A DNA stretch of 46,953 nucleotides from Flavobacteriales bacterium UBA5933 (GCA_002430925.1 DJDD01000103.1:1-46953); one strand, 5' to 3'; positions 26,594 to 35,550 are shown, numbered from the stretch's first letter. A program made the numbers and translations. Notes: generated by a model not told the origin, from the sequence alone.

Positions 26594-26628
26594 AAAAGCT
26601 ATATAAATATAATATCTATATAGCTTTT
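26594..26628 (-). terminator. metB terminator
   Basis: AAAAGCTATATA and TATATAGCTTTT with an 11-base loop; T-run on the minus strand. It stands only 14 bases before the ATG of the next gene. Confidence 0.75.
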
Positions 26629-26655
26629 CAATTATTTTTTTAACTTCATAAACGA

Positions 26656-27807
26656 TTAAACCAAGTTTAAAACTTGTTCTAAATCTTCTAATAAATCATC
26701 AATATCTTCAATACCTACAGATAAACGAATTAAATCATCAGTAATTCCAATTTCTGCACGTTTTTCTGCTGGAATAGATGCATGTGTCATTGTAGCTGGA
26801 TGATTTGCTAAAGATTCTACTCCACCTAAAGATTCTGCTAAAGTAAATACAGATAAGTTTTCTAATATTTTAAAAGCATCTTCTTTTTTACCAGATGTTA
26901 ATGTGAAAGTAACCATTCCTCCAAAATCTTTCATTTGTTTTTTAGCAATTTCATGCTGAGGATGATTTTCTAAACCTGGGTAATATACATGTGCAATTTT
27001 AGGATGATTTTCTAAAAATTTTGCAACTTTCATTCCATTCGAGCAATGACGATCCATACGAACAGCTAATGTTTTTATTCCACGTAAAACTAAATAAGAA
27101 TCTTGTGGTCCTAAAATTCCTCCTGTAGCAAATAAATTAAAATGAACATCTTTTGCTAATTCTTCAGAATTAACAACAATTACTCCAGCAACTAAATCAG
27201 AATGTCCTCCTAAATATTTTGTAGCAGAATGCATTACAATATCAGCTCCTAACTCGATTGGACGTTGTAAATAAGGTGATGCAAAAGTATTATCTACTGC
27301 AACTAATAAATCAGATTTTTTAGCTTTTACTGCATCATTTACAGCTTTTATATCAACAACTTTCATCAATGGATTAGTAGGTGTTTCTATCCAAACCATT
27401 TTTGTGTTATCATTAATTAATTCAACTACAGCATCAACATTCGTCATATCAACAAAATGAAATTTTAATCCATATTTTGCATATACACGCGTAAATAATC
27501 TATAAGAACCTCCATATAAATCATCCATTGCAATAATTTCATCTCCTGGATTAAATAATTTCAATACACCATCGATTGCTGCTAATCCTGATCCGAATGC
27601 GAAACCTGCAACACCTCCTTCTATAGAAGCTAATGCATTTTCTAAAGCAGATCTTGTTGGGTTTTCTCCTCGAGAATATTCATATCCATTGTGCTTCCCT
27701 GGTGACTTTTGTGCAAATGTTGATGTTTGATAAATTGGAGTCATTACTGCTCCTGTTGATTGATCATGATGTTGACCACCATGTATTGTTTTTGTATTGA
27801 ATTTCAT
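26656..27807 (-). CDS. metB: Cystathionine gamma-synthase/lyase family PLP enzyme
   Basis: Trans-sulfuration enzyme of the Cys/Met PLP family, 383 aa. The PLP lysine is Lys197 in MHSATKYLGGHSD, and YEYSRGENPTRSALENALASIEGG near the N-terminus and AESLGGVESLANHPATMTH near the C-terminus are family hallmarks. Synthase (metB), gamma-lyase and O-acetylhomoserine sulfhydrylase activities are hard to separate by sequence; cystathionine gamma-synthase is the usual assignment for this spelling. Monocistronic, with a TAnnTTTG box close upstream. I looked for a SAM riboswitch upstream and saw none. Confidence 0.88.
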   Translation of the reverse strand: MKFNTKTIHGGQHHDQSTGAVMTPIYQTSTFAQKSPGKHNGYEYSRGENPTRSALENALASIEGGVAGFAFGSGLAAIDGVLKLFNPGDEIIAMDDLYGGSYRLFTRVYAKYGLKFHFVDMTNVDAVVELINDNTKMVWIETPTNPLMKVVDIKAVNDAVKAKKSDLLVAVDNTFASPYLQRPIELGADIVMHSATKYLGGHSDLVAGVIVVNSEELAKDVHFNLFATGGILGPQDSYLVLRGIKTLAVRMDRHCSNGMKVAKFLENHPKIAHVYYPGLENHPQHEIAKKQMKDFGGMVTFTLTSGKKEDAFKILENLSVFTLAESLGGVESLANHPATMTHASIPAEKRAEIGITDDLIRLSVGIEDIDDLLEDLEQVLNLV

Positions 27808-27828
27808 TATTTTTTCTTTAAACTATAG

Positions 27829-27836
27829 CAAATATA
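27829..27836 (-). promoter_or_regulatory. Likely -7 box for metB
   Basis: TATATTTG on the minus strand, 21 bases before the metB ATG, matches TAnnTTTG exactly. The leader would be about 15 bases. Confidence 0.45.
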
Positions 27837-27936
27837 TGGAGTTTTATTTATTCTACATTTTAAAGAAATGTTAGAAATTATTTTCAAATAAGTTTATAAA
27901 ACAAAACTTGTTTAAGTCTTTTTTATTAAGATTTAT

Positions 27937-28085
27937 TTGCAATAGTGATTGAAGCGGCATCCTTTTTAGATTGTAAACCTTTTAATATGGTCATTGTATT
28001 TCGATTTAGCTCAATGACCAAGTCGAAATGCAATTTTACAATCTAAAAAGATATAGCGAAAAAGCACGATGCGAAGCAATTGCCC
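27937..28085 (-). repeat. Dispersed structured intergenic repeat, copy R4
   Basis: Minus orientation: outer stem GCAAT (28083-28079) with ATTGC (27943-27939); triloop hairpin TGC-TTC-GCA; CGCTATATC before and GGATGCCGCT after a long central stem (TCTAAAAA/TTTTTAGA and AATTGCA-type continuation). An inner hairpin TGGTCATTG/CAATGACCA shares its sequence with R3 and R7. It lies in the gap between divergent metB and the susC gene. Confidence 0.85.
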
Positions 28086-28140
28086 AAGATTAAAAAAATA
28101 AAAACAATTCTATTAACATAAATTATACTTTTTTAATTAT

Positions 28141-28174
28141 TTGTTAAGTATTTATTAAAAAATGACTACTTTTG
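28141..28174 (+). promoter_or_regulatory. Likely promoter of the SusCD operon
   Basis: TTG (28141-28143), 23 bases, TACTTTTG (28167-28174), an exact TAnnTTTG. The leader would be about 65 bases. No other regulatory gene is adjacent. Confidence 0.5.
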
Positions 28175-28246
28175 CACGCTAATTTTAACTAATCTAAATA
28201 AAAATAAGAATCGAATTCTATTTCCTCAATTAGTAAAATATTAAAA

Positions 28247-31012
28247 ATGAAAAAGAAACTTATAATAATTGGATTACTTTTCTCATACATTTCTATAAAG
28301 GCTCAGGAAAAAACTACAATCAAAAATGATACAATTAACTTAGCAGAATCAGTAATTACATCATCTTATGGTACAACTGCAAAAAAAGAAGATGTTGTTG
28401 GTTCTATGAGTATTATAACAGAGGATGAAATTATAACTGCACAGCCTTTTGAAAGTATCGACAAAATGATTGCTGGTTTAGTTCCTGGTGTACAAATTGT
28501 AAATAATTCTGAACTAGGAAAACCTGTAGATATAAATATTCGTGGGTTAGGTTCTATGGTTAGTATTACTTCAACTCCAGGAATATCAAATCAACCATTA
28601 ATTATTATTGATGGAGTTTACGTTAGAGAAGATAGAGCTTTTAATGCTAACTTCTTTAATGGAGGTACCAATGCTGAAATGAATATTAATCCTTTAGCAC
28701 GTCTTTCCACAGATAATGTAAAAAGTATTACTGTTCTAAAAGACGCTGCTGCTGTTGCCTTATATGGTGCTGACGCTGCAAATGGGGTTATTTTAATCAC
28801 AACAAAAAAAGGTCAAAAGGGTAAACCTAAGTTTAGTTATTCTTCTCAATATGGTGTTTCTACAAGTATTAACAAAATAAAATACTTAAATGGAGAACAA
28901 TATGCTCAACTTCGTAATGATTATAATATTAATAATGGATCTTCAACGGGTTATTCATGGAATGGAGTTGATGTAGATTGGTTTGATGTAATGAATAGAA
29001 ATAGTGATTATTTCAAAACCAATTTTGGGATGAGTGGAGGATCTAATCACATTACTTATCGATTAGGTATTGACTATTCTAAAAACAATGAGTCTAAAAT
29101 TTATAATTATTTAGAAAAAAAAGGAATCGATTTGAATTTAGGTTATACTGCTAATAAATTTAAAGCTAATTTATATGCAGCATATAACAATTTTTACAAA
29201 AATAGTCCTAATACTTATTTTAATTTTATCTTGGCTCCTACTTTCGATATTTATGACGAAAATGGAAATTTTAGAAATACTGGTACTAATGGTATTGCAA
29301 ATCCTTTAGCAGCTGCAACACAAAATAAAATTTACACAAAAAACAACTCTTTAATAAGTAGTTTAAATTTAGAGTATCAGGTTCACAAAGATATTAAAAT
29401 TAGTTCTCTATTCGGGATTGATTATTCCTATAAATCTAATAACAGTTGGCAATCACCTCTTAACGAAAGTGCTAGTAGTGTTGCTGGACGAAGTAGAATA
29501 AGTAAGTCTGAGGGAACTAAATGGAATTGGAGTGCACATGCTTTATATAATAAAGATTTTAGAAACCATCATGTAGATGCTTTATTAGGTCTTGAACTTA
29601 GATCTACTAAAGATTTAAAATCAAATCATATCGGAACTGGATATGGGAAATCTACAACAGCAATGAAACCTTGGGAAGGAACAAGTTATACTTTAAGAAC
29701 TTTAACATTAGAAGAAGCAGGAAGAAGTACATTTGCTCAATTAAACTATAACTATAAAAGTAAATATTTTTTTACAGGTAGTATTCGTAGAGATGAAAGT
29801 TCTTCATTTGGTAAAGATAGAGCAGTTGCAACTAATGGTGGAGCCGGATTTGCTTGGCTTATTTCTAATGAAAATTTTTTAAAAAATAATTCTATAATAC
29901 AACTTTTAAAACTTCGTGCTTCTTGGGGGATAACAGGTAATTCAAGAATAGGTTCATATAGGTCTGCTGGTTTATATAATGTTTATCAAAATGGTTTTAC
30001 TTATGGCTATGACTATTCTTATCCTGATACAAGCTCTCCTCCAAATAAAAAATTAAGCTGGGTAAAAAATGAAAAATTTAATATTGGATTAGATCTTAAT
30101 CTATCTGGTCGTGTAGATTTTACATTAGAACTATATAGAAATAACATCTCAGATATGATTATTAGTAGAGATGTTCCGCTAGAAACAGGTTATTCTTCTG
30201 CTGAAATTAATGGTGCATCAATGTATAATCAAGGTATTGAAGCTTCTATCAAAGTTTATTGGTTTAAAAATAAAAATTTTAAATGGAATACTCTATTCAA
30301 TATAAGTACAGTTAAAAATCGAGTTACAAGTTTGATAGGATTTGGTGATGATTACTCTACAGCTGCATTAGCCAGAGCACAAAAAGTAGGTGTATCTACA
30401 TCTGCTATTTGGGGATATGAATGGATGGGAGTAAATCCAGAAAATGGTTTAGATCGTTATAAAGTTAATGGTGAAATTTTAGACTCTGACAAATTCACTC
30501 CTACAGATAACACTTATTCAATCATAGGTAATTCTCAACCAGATGCAATTGGAGGTTTTATGAACTCTATTCAAGTAGGAAATTTTAGTTTTTCAGCTTT
30601 ATTCAATTATCAAATTGGAGGAGACGTTCTTATTACTCCCGAATTAATTGATCAATATAGAATTTTAACGAATCGTAATATGAGTGTTAATGCATTAAAT
30701 TATTGGACTGGAACTAATGATACAAATGCTCAAAATCATATAGCAACATCAAAGAATAGAATTGTAGCAAATAGTAGTAAATATGTTTATGACAACACAT
30801 ACATTAAGCTACAGAATATAAATTTAGCTTACCAATTACCAATAAAAAAGGGAACATCATTTATTGATGGGGCTAGTATTTTTGCCGACATATCTAATGT
30901 TTGGTATTGGTACAAGGAAAAATCTCCTAAAGGACAAAATGGAATTAGAGAGTTTAATTATATCTACCCAGAAATGAGAACATACAGTATGGGGTTCAGA
31001 GTCAATTTTTAA
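28247..31012 (+). CDS. SusC/RagA-type TonB-dependent outer-membrane transporter
   Basis: 921 aa. Signal peptide ending IKAQ, then a TonB-box-like segment (INLAESVITSSYGT), the plug domain with IRGLGSM, PLIIIDGVYVRE and the SusC signature VLKDAAAVALYGADAANGVILITTKKG, and a 22-strand barrel ending YSMGFRVNF. The N-terminal carboxypeptidase-like domain found in most SusC proteins is absent, which explains the length (usually about 1000 aa). It imports large substrates through the outer membrane together with SusD and TonB. No sugar-degrading enzymes or sigma/anti-sigma pair are beside it, so a RagAB-like peptide role is possible (inference). Confidence 0.94.
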   Translation: MKKKLIIIGLLFSYISIKAQEKTTIKNDTINLAESVITSSYGTTAKKEDVVGSMSIITEDEIITAQPFESIDKMIAGLVPGVQIVNNSELGKPVDINIRGLGSMVSITSTPGISNQPLIIIDGVYVREDRAFNANFFNGGTNAEMNINPLARLSTDNVKSITVLKDAAAVALYGADAANGVILITTKKGQKGKPKFSYSSQYGVSTSINKIKYLNGEQYAQLRNDYNINNGSSTGYSWNGVDVDWFDVMNRNSDYFKTNFGMSGGSNHITYRLGIDYSKNNESKIYNYLEKKGIDLNLGYTANKFKANLYAAYNNFYKNSPNTYFNFILAPTFDIYDENGNFRNTGTNGIANPLAAATQNKIYTKNNSLISSLNLEYQVHKDIKISSLFGIDYSYKSNNSWQSPLNESASSVAGRSRISKSEGTKWNWSAHALYNKDFRNHHVDALLGLELRSTKDLKSNHIGTGYGKSTTAMKPWEGTSYTLRTLTLEEAGRSTFAQLNYNYKSKYFFTGSIRRDESSSFGKDRAVATNGGAGFAWLISNENFLKNNSIIQLLKLRASWGITGNSRIGSYRSAGLYNVYQNGFTYGYDYSYPDTSSPPNKKLSWVKNEKFNIGLDLNLSGRVDFTLELYRNNISDMIISRDVPLETGYSSAEINGASMYNQGIEASIKVYWFKNKNFKWNTLFNISTVKNRVTSLIGFGDDYSTAALARAQKVGVSTSAIWGYEWMGVNPENGLDRYKVNGEILDSDKFTPTDNTYSIIGNSQPDAIGGFMNSIQVGNFSFSALFNYQIGGDVLITPELIDQYRILTNRNMSVNALNYWTGTNDTNAQNHIATSKNRIVANSSKYVYDNTYIKLQNINLAYQLPIKKGTSFIDGASIFADISNVWYWYKEKSPKGQNGIREFNYIYPEMRTYSMGFRVNF

Positions 31013-31019
31013 AGATTTA

Positions 31020-32444
31020 ATGAAAATGAAAAAATTTATTATCCCAATTATTTTAGGTTTATCTATAGTATCTTGTAGTGATTTTCTAGAAAAAGAACCT
31101 GTCGAACAAATTTCTATTAACGATCAGTTCTCAACAAAAGAAGGTGTATTAAAAGCTTTAAATGGTGCATATTATAATACTAGATCTTCAATTTTCACTA
31201 TAAGTACATATACTTATGGAGATTTATTATCAGGAAACTTAACTTTCTCTCCTAATAGCTCAGGAACTTCTCAAGGTACTGTAAACGTTCCTTCGGCAAT
31301 AGAATTACTATACAATTTTATAGATGATTCAAATTCTTCAGATCTAGCACAAAGTTATACTAATAATTATCAAATAATTAATAATATAAATCTAATCATA
31401 GAAAATATTGACAAAGCAAGTGATATAAATGATCAAGAAAAAAATTCTGTTTTAGCAGAAGCTTATGCACTCAGAGCATTTATTCATTATCAATTATTAC
31501 GATTTTATGCTCAAAATTATACCTATACATCTGATGCTAATCATCCTGGAATAGTATACAATACAAGAACACTAGTCGTTGGTGTTGATTATCCTGCGAG
31601 AAATACAGTAAATGAGTGTTACACTTTATTAGAAAATGATTTAAATAAAGCTTTATCATTATACCAAGACTCTAATGCCATTCCTGTCGGAAGTACAAAA
31701 AATTTTATGAACAAAAATGCTGCAAAAACATTAGCAGCAATCATTGCATTAGATAAAGAAGATTATACAAAAGCGATTTCATTCGCTACAGATATTATAG
31801 ATAATTCTGGAATTCAATTATCAGAAACAAATGATTACATTCAAAATTTTGCTGTTAACGAAAGTATTTTTGAAATAGCTAATACAAATGAAAACGAATC
31901 ATATATCAAAAATTTCTACAGTCCTAAAGCTGGTTATTCAAATTACGCTATTACTGACAATGTTTTTCAACTTTTTGATAGTAATGATCAACGATTAAAT
32001 TTAATTAAAACTACTTCTATTCAAACAAAAGAAGGTAGTACTATATTTATGAAAGATTATCATTTTACTAAAAAATATGATACAAGTATAACAGGGTTAG
32101 TTTATAGATTATCTGAATTATATTTTATTCGTGCAGAAGCAGCTTTTAAATCAGGAAATACTACTAATGCTTTAGCTGATATTAATTCTATACGAAATAG
32201 AGCTGGATTAAATAATCTCACAACAATTTCATTAGATGATATTTTAACTGAAAAAAGAAAAGAGTTTATATTCGAAAATAAATACTTTTTTGATTTAATG
32301 AGAAATCATAAAGGTATAACTAGAGAAAGTGGATGTATTTCTACAACTTGTAGTTTAGCTTATCCTAATAATAAATTTGTAGCACCTATTCCATTAGATG
32401 CTATAAAAATTAATAGCTATATCAAGCAAAATCCAGGTTATTAA
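31020..32444 (+). CDS. SusD/RagB-type surface lipoprotein
   Basis: 474 aa. Lipobox ends IVSC (about residue 20), followed by SDFLEKEP typical of the family. TPR-like helices in the first half (EAYALRAFIHYQLLRFYAQ) and the C-terminal SusD signature RLSELYFIRAEAAFKSG with DINSIRNRAGL, then EKRKEFIFENKYFFDLMRN. It acts as the lid of the SusC barrel and captures substrate at the cell surface. It begins 7 bases after the susC gene. A second ATG two codons later (31026) is equally possible. Confidence 0.94.
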   Translation: MKMKKFIIPIILGLSIVSCSDFLEKEPVEQISINDQFSTKEGVLKALNGAYYNTRSSIFTISTYTYGDLLSGNLTFSPNSSGTSQGTVNVPSAIELLYNFIDDSNSSDLAQSYTNNYQIINNINLIIENIDKASDINDQEKNSVLAEAYALRAFIHYQLLRFYAQNYTYTSDANHPGIVYNTRTLVVGVDYPARNTVNECYTLLENDLNKALSLYQDSNAIPVGSTKNFMNKNAAKTLAAIIALDKEDYTKAISFATDIIDNSGIQLSETNDYIQNFAVNESIFEIANTNENESYIKNFYSPKAGYSNYAITDNVFQLFDSNDQRLNLIKTTSIQTKEGSTIFMKDYHFTKKYDTSITGLVYRLSELYFIRAEAAFKSGNTTNALADINSIRNRAGLNNLTTISLDDILTEKRKEFIFENKYFFDLMRNHKGITRESGCISTTCSLAYPNNKFVAPIPLDAIKINSYIKQNPGY

Positions 32445-32451
32445 CAATAAA

Positions 32452-32490
32452 AAATATCCCGAAGAGTAATAAAATATTTTTCGGGATATA
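32452..32490 (-). terminator. Hairpin behind susD with the T-run on the minus strand
   Basis: ATATCCCGAA (32454-32463) and TTCGGGATAT (32480-32489). On the plus strand no T-run follows (AACCTTTCC); on the minus strand it is followed by ATTTTTTATTG. So as a Rho-independent terminator it faces antisense transcription. A second small palindrome ACCTTT-CC-AAAGGT follows at 32491-32504. Confidence 0.55.
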
Positions 32491-32520
32491 ACCTTTCCAA
32501 AGGTAATCATTCATATGTTT

Positions 32521-32675
32521 TGGGCAATCCCTACGGGCCGCACTTTTCATTCCAATCTTTTATAAAAACAATCGTAATCGTTCACTATAAACTCTACTAT
32601 CACCTATAAAAACAGTCATTAAAAAAATAAACATATTGTTTTTATAAAAGGATTTCCACTTCAATTGCTATTGCA
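32521..32675 (+). repeat. Dispersed structured intergenic repeat, copy R5
   Basis: Outer stem GCAAT (32524-32528) with ATTGC (32670-32674); triloop hairpin CCC-TAC-GGG; central stem TCTTTTATAAAAACAAT with ATTGTTTTTATAAAAGGA around a loop of about 70 bases, the longest in the window; GGATTTCCACTTCAATTG after it. It lies between susD and dtd. Bases 32676-32791 show no further feature. Confidence 0.85.
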
Positions 32676-32791
32676 AATTCGTTAATAAAAGAAAATAAAT
32701 TATAATTACTCAAATAAGAATAAAATAATAAGAGGATAATTAAAGATATTTGAAAAAAAATAATTAGTTTCAACAAATTCAAATAAAGAAT

Positions 32792-33241
32792 ATGCGAATT
32801 ATTTTACAACGAGTAAAAAAAGCATCGGTTACTGTAAATCAAGAGATTACAGGAAAAATAAATAATGGTCTTCTTATCCTTGTAGGTTTTGAACCAGAAG
32901 ATACTATTGAAGATTATGAATGGATTGCTAAAAAAATAATACAATTAAGAATTTTCAATGATGAAAATAATGTAATGAATCTTGATGTGCAACAAACAAA
33001 CGGAGATATTCTTGTTGTATCTCAATTCACATTACATGCTGCTGTAAAAAAAGGAAATCGTCCTTCTTATATCAAGGCATCTAAGCCTGATTTAGCTATA
33101 GAGCAATATCATGAATTCTTAAATGTAATAGAAAAAGCTTTCAAGCCTGTACAAAAAGGAATTTTTGGTGCTGATATGAAAGTTGAATTAATAAATGATG
33201 GCCCAGTAACACTATTTATTGATTCTAAAAATAAAGAGTAA
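32792..33241 (+). CDS. dtd: D-aminoacyl-tRNA deacylase
   Basis: Frees tRNAs charged with D-amino acids or glycine by mistake, protecting translation. The two family motifs are present: SQFTLHA at residues 77-83 and NDGPVT at 135-140 (the GP pair that enforces chirality). The N-terminus MRIILQRVKKASVTV is typical and 149 aa is normal. Its stop codon directly touches the stop of the convergent lipoprotein gene, with no terminator between. Confidence 0.96.
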   Translation: MRIILQRVKKASVTVNQEITGKINNGLLILVGFEPEDTIEDYEWIAKKIIQLRIFNDENNVMNLDVQQTNGDILVVSQFTLHAAVKKGNRPSYIKASKPDLAIEQYHEFLNVIEKAFKPVQKGIFGADMKVELINDGPVTLFIDSKNKE

Positions 33242-33823
33242 TTATTTCCATAATAATTTCAATTCAACCTTATATTTCCCAGCATATGGTTTTGGATTTG
33301 TAGGTTTTTCTGAAATTGAAAATTTATATTCTCCACGAGAAGGTAAAACAAAAGTAGTTTCTTTACCAAAAGGACCTCCATGAATAGAATCAATAGGTCC
33401 TTTTACCTCATTAATTCGAATATTAGCCAAAGTATCTTGAGCAGAAATTTTTATCCAAACTTTCTTAGCTGAATCTGAATTAAATGTAAAAGTATTTGTT
33501 TGACCAGCATTTTTAGTAATTTCTTTAGATGCTTTCCCATAACTTACAGTTAAAATATCTGTCGTATTATCAGCACTCAAAGCAACTATTTTATCTATAT
33601 TTTCTACAGGTTTTAAAGTATTATTTTTAGAAACTTTTACAACTTTTTTATTTTTAAGTTTTTTCTCACTTAAATCAATGCTTTCTATTGGCTTATCTTT
33701 TTTAACTAAATCAGCATACGCTGGATCAACACCTATTTTACTCGGATAAATAGTTGGTGTTGATTTATTTTCGCAGCTAAATAAAGTTACTAATGAAATA
33801 AAGGCAATAAAAATTCTTTTCAT
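33242..33823 (-). CDS. Lipoprotein with a paralogous C-terminal beta domain
   Basis: 193 aa. Lipobox LFSC (Cys17), a Lys-rich middle region (about 40-75), and a C-terminal domain from about 85. The end (DTLANIRINEVKGPIDSIHGGPFGK, then GEYKFSISE and AGKYKVELKL) matches the end of the upstream neighbour at 33853-34311, so the two are paralogues. No known family recognised. It looks like a beta-sandwich of the kind that binds or covers something in the envelope (inference). Starts 29 bases after its neighbour ends, so one operon. Confidence 0.75.
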   Translation of the reverse strand: MKRIFIAFISLVTLFSCENKSTPTIYPSKIGVDPAYADLVKKDKPIESIDLSEKKLKNKKVVKVSKNNTLKPVENIDKIVALSADNTTDILTVSYGKASKEITKNAGQTNTFTFNSDSAKKVWIKISAQDTLANIRINEVKGPIDSIHGGPFGKETTFVLPSRGEYKFSISEKPTNPKPYAGKYKVELKLLWK

Positions 33824-33852
33824 AATTGGGAAAAAATATAGTGTAAATGTAA

Positions 33853-34311
33853 TTATTTTAATTGTACATTCAATGTATAATTTCCTTGAAAAGGATAACC
33901 TTTGATTGAACTTTCTCCAATAACAATTTCATAAACTCCATTTTCCGACAAACCATAATCTATATTTCTACCAAATGGTCCATCAGTATTCTTACTAGGA
34001 GAAATTATATTATTTATTCGAATATTAGCTGTGTCTGTTGCAGGTACTATTTGTATAGAAACAACATTACATGAATTATTATTAAAATAAAATATTTGTT
34101 CTTGTTTAGCTTCTTTAAATAAATTGAAACTTCCTTTTCCATCCTTCAGCTTAAGTTCTGTCCCGTTTTCAATAGTTTGAGAATATTTTTTATGATTAGA
34201 AGCTATAGGTTTATATTTAAAATCTTGAACCATCACATTATTCTTTTTAAAAAAAAGAATAATCGAAACAAGAGCTACTACAAAAATAATAATAGTGGTA
34301 TATCTTTTCAT
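33853..34311 (-). CDS. Membrane-anchored paralogue of the neighbouring lipoprotein
   Basis: 152 aa. One N-terminal membrane helix (IIIFVVALVSIILFF, about 7-21) without lipobox, then a soluble domain. DTANIRINNIISPSKNTDGPFGRNI, GVYEIVIGESS and QGNYTLNVQL align with the C-terminal domain of the lipoprotein at 33242-33823. So one paralogue is held at the inner membrane or secreted and the other is lipid-anchored. Function unknown. It is divergent from the alpha/beta hydrolase across a palindromic promoter region of 47 bases. Confidence 0.75.
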   Translation of the reverse strand: MKRYTTIIIFVVALVSIILFFKKNNVMVQDFKYKPIASNHKKYSQTIENGTELKLKDGKGSFNLFKEAKQEQIFYFNNNSCNVVSIQIVPATDTANIRINNIISPSKNTDGPFGRNIDYGLSENGVYEIVIGESSIKGYPFQGNYTLNVQLK

Positions 34312-34312
34312 T

Positions 34313-34350
34313 GTTCTAAATTTGTATCATATATAAAACAAATTTAGAAC
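34313..34350. promoter_or_regulatory. Palindromic bidirectional promoter region
   Basis: Perfect 13-bp inverted repeat, GTTCTAAATTTGT (34313-34325) and ACAAATTTAGAAC (34338-34350), spacer 12 bases. Each arm contains TAAATTTG, an exact TAnnTTTG box: plus strand 34317-34324 towards the hydrolase, minus strand 34346-34339 towards the paralogue. Starts would be back to back in the spacer. It could also be an operator. Confidence 0.55.
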
Positions 34351-34358
34351 CAAACTAT

Positions 34359-35105
34359 ATGTTACATTACAAAATAGCTGGAAAAGGAAAAACATTGGTT
34401 TTCTTACATGGATTTCTAGAAAGTATTAAAATTTGGGATTCACTTGTTGATAAATTAAGAAACGATTATCAAGTCATCACAATTGATTTACCTGGACATG
34501 GAAAATCTGATACAACTCGTGATATAAATACAATGGAAGATATGGCTGATGACGTTATTGAAGTTCTAAACAATTTAAAAATTGATAAAGCTACTTTTAT
34601 TGGTCATTCTATGGGAGGCTATGTCACTTGTGCAATTACTGAGTTATATCCCGATAGAGTAGAAAATATTGTTTTAATAAACTCATCTACTTTACCTGAT
34701 GATGAAGCAAAGAAAAATCAGAGATTAAAAGCATGTAAAACTGCTCAAGAGAACTTAAAGGGCTTAGTAACTGTAAGTATCCCTAGTTTATTTGCTGCAC
34801 ATCATCGTGAAAAATTTAGAGATAGTATTGAATTTATTAAAGATATTGCTCTAAAAACACCAATTGATGGAGTTTGTGCTGCACTAAAAGGAATGAGAGA
34901 AAGACCTGATCGTTCATCTATATTGTACGATTTTAAAGGAGGAATATATATTATTATTGGAGAAAATGATGAGACCGTTAATCCTGAATTATTATTAACA
35001 TTAATTCCAAACACACCTAATATTCATCTATTCACAAACACAAGTGGACATATGGCTTATATAGAAAACTTTGATGATGTGCTAGGAATTATAGGTTTTA
35101 TTTAA
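34359..35105 (+). CDS. Alpha/beta-fold hydrolase
   Basis: 248 aa, cytoplasmic. Nucleophile elbow GHSMGG (Ser84), oxyanion loop HGFLES near residue 17, catalytic Asp204 in IIGENDETV and His231 in TSGHMAYIE. The family covers esterases, MenH-like and BioH-like enzymes and many others; the substrate cannot be read. Its stop codon overlaps the stop of the convergent tadA gene. Confidence 0.9.
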   Translation: MLHYKIAGKGKTLVFLHGFLESIKIWDSLVDKLRNDYQVITIDLPGHGKSDTTRDINTMEDMADDVIEVLNNLKIDKATFIGHSMGGYVTCAITELYPDRVENIVLINSSTLPDDEAKKNQRLKACKTAQENLKGLVTVSIPSLFAAHHREKFRDSIEFIKDIALKTPIDGVCAALKGMRERPDRSSILYDFKGGIYIIIGENDETVNPELLLTLIPNTPNIHLFTNTSGHMAYIENFDDVLGIIGFI

Positions 35106-35542
35106 CGCTTATTCAAAAAGAATTCTTTCATTAATTGGCTACATTCATTTTCTAAAATTCCTGAGATAATTTCAGTTTTTGGATGTAGATTTCCAAGTTT
35201 ATTTTTGAAACCTCTTTTATCATCAGATGCTCCATAAACAACTTTAGATATTTGACTCCAATACAATGCTCCTCCACACATTACGCATGGTTCTAAGGTA
35301 ACATAAAGTGTACAATTCTGTAAATATTTACCTCCAAGATAATTGGCAGCAGAAGTTATTGCTTGCATTTCTGCATGAGCAGTAACATCCGTCAAAGTTT
35401 CTGTAAGATTATGTGCTTTTGCTATAATTTTATTATTTGACACAACAATAGCTCCTACAGGAATTTCATCTCTTTCAAAAGCATTTTTAGCTTCATTCAA
35501 AGCTATTCTCATATAATAATCATCTGTAAAAAGATTCTCCAT
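35102..35542 (-). CDS. tadA: tRNA adenosine deaminase
   Basis: Converts A34 to inosine in tRNA-Arg(ACG). The zinc-binding HAE is at residues 56-58 (TAHAEMQAI) and PCVMC at 85-89, with the proton shuttle Glu58. I chose the ATG at 35542 (146 aa); the frame extends 8 codons further to 35566, but those bases contain the TAnnTTTG box at 35551-35558, and family members start near MENLF. Last 4 bases overlap the hydrolase gene. Confidence 0.93.
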   Translation of the reverse strand: MENLFTDDYYMRIALNEAKNAFERDEIPVGAIVVSNNKIIAKAHNLTETLTDVTAHAEMQAITSAANYLGGKYLQNCTLYVTLEPCVMCGGALYWSQISKVVYGASDDKRGFKNKLGNLHPKTEIISGILENECSQLMKEFFLNKR

Positions 35543-35550
35543 TTTTGTAT

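Noticed and set aside
27808..27936. SAM riboswitch upstream of metB
   Set aside because: The leader inferred from the -7 box is only about 15 bases, and the sequence further up shows no SAM-type core.
28141..32444. Polysaccharide utilisation locus
   Set aside because: Only susC and susD are present; there is no glycoside hydrolase, lyase, sulfatase or hybrid two-component regulator nearby.
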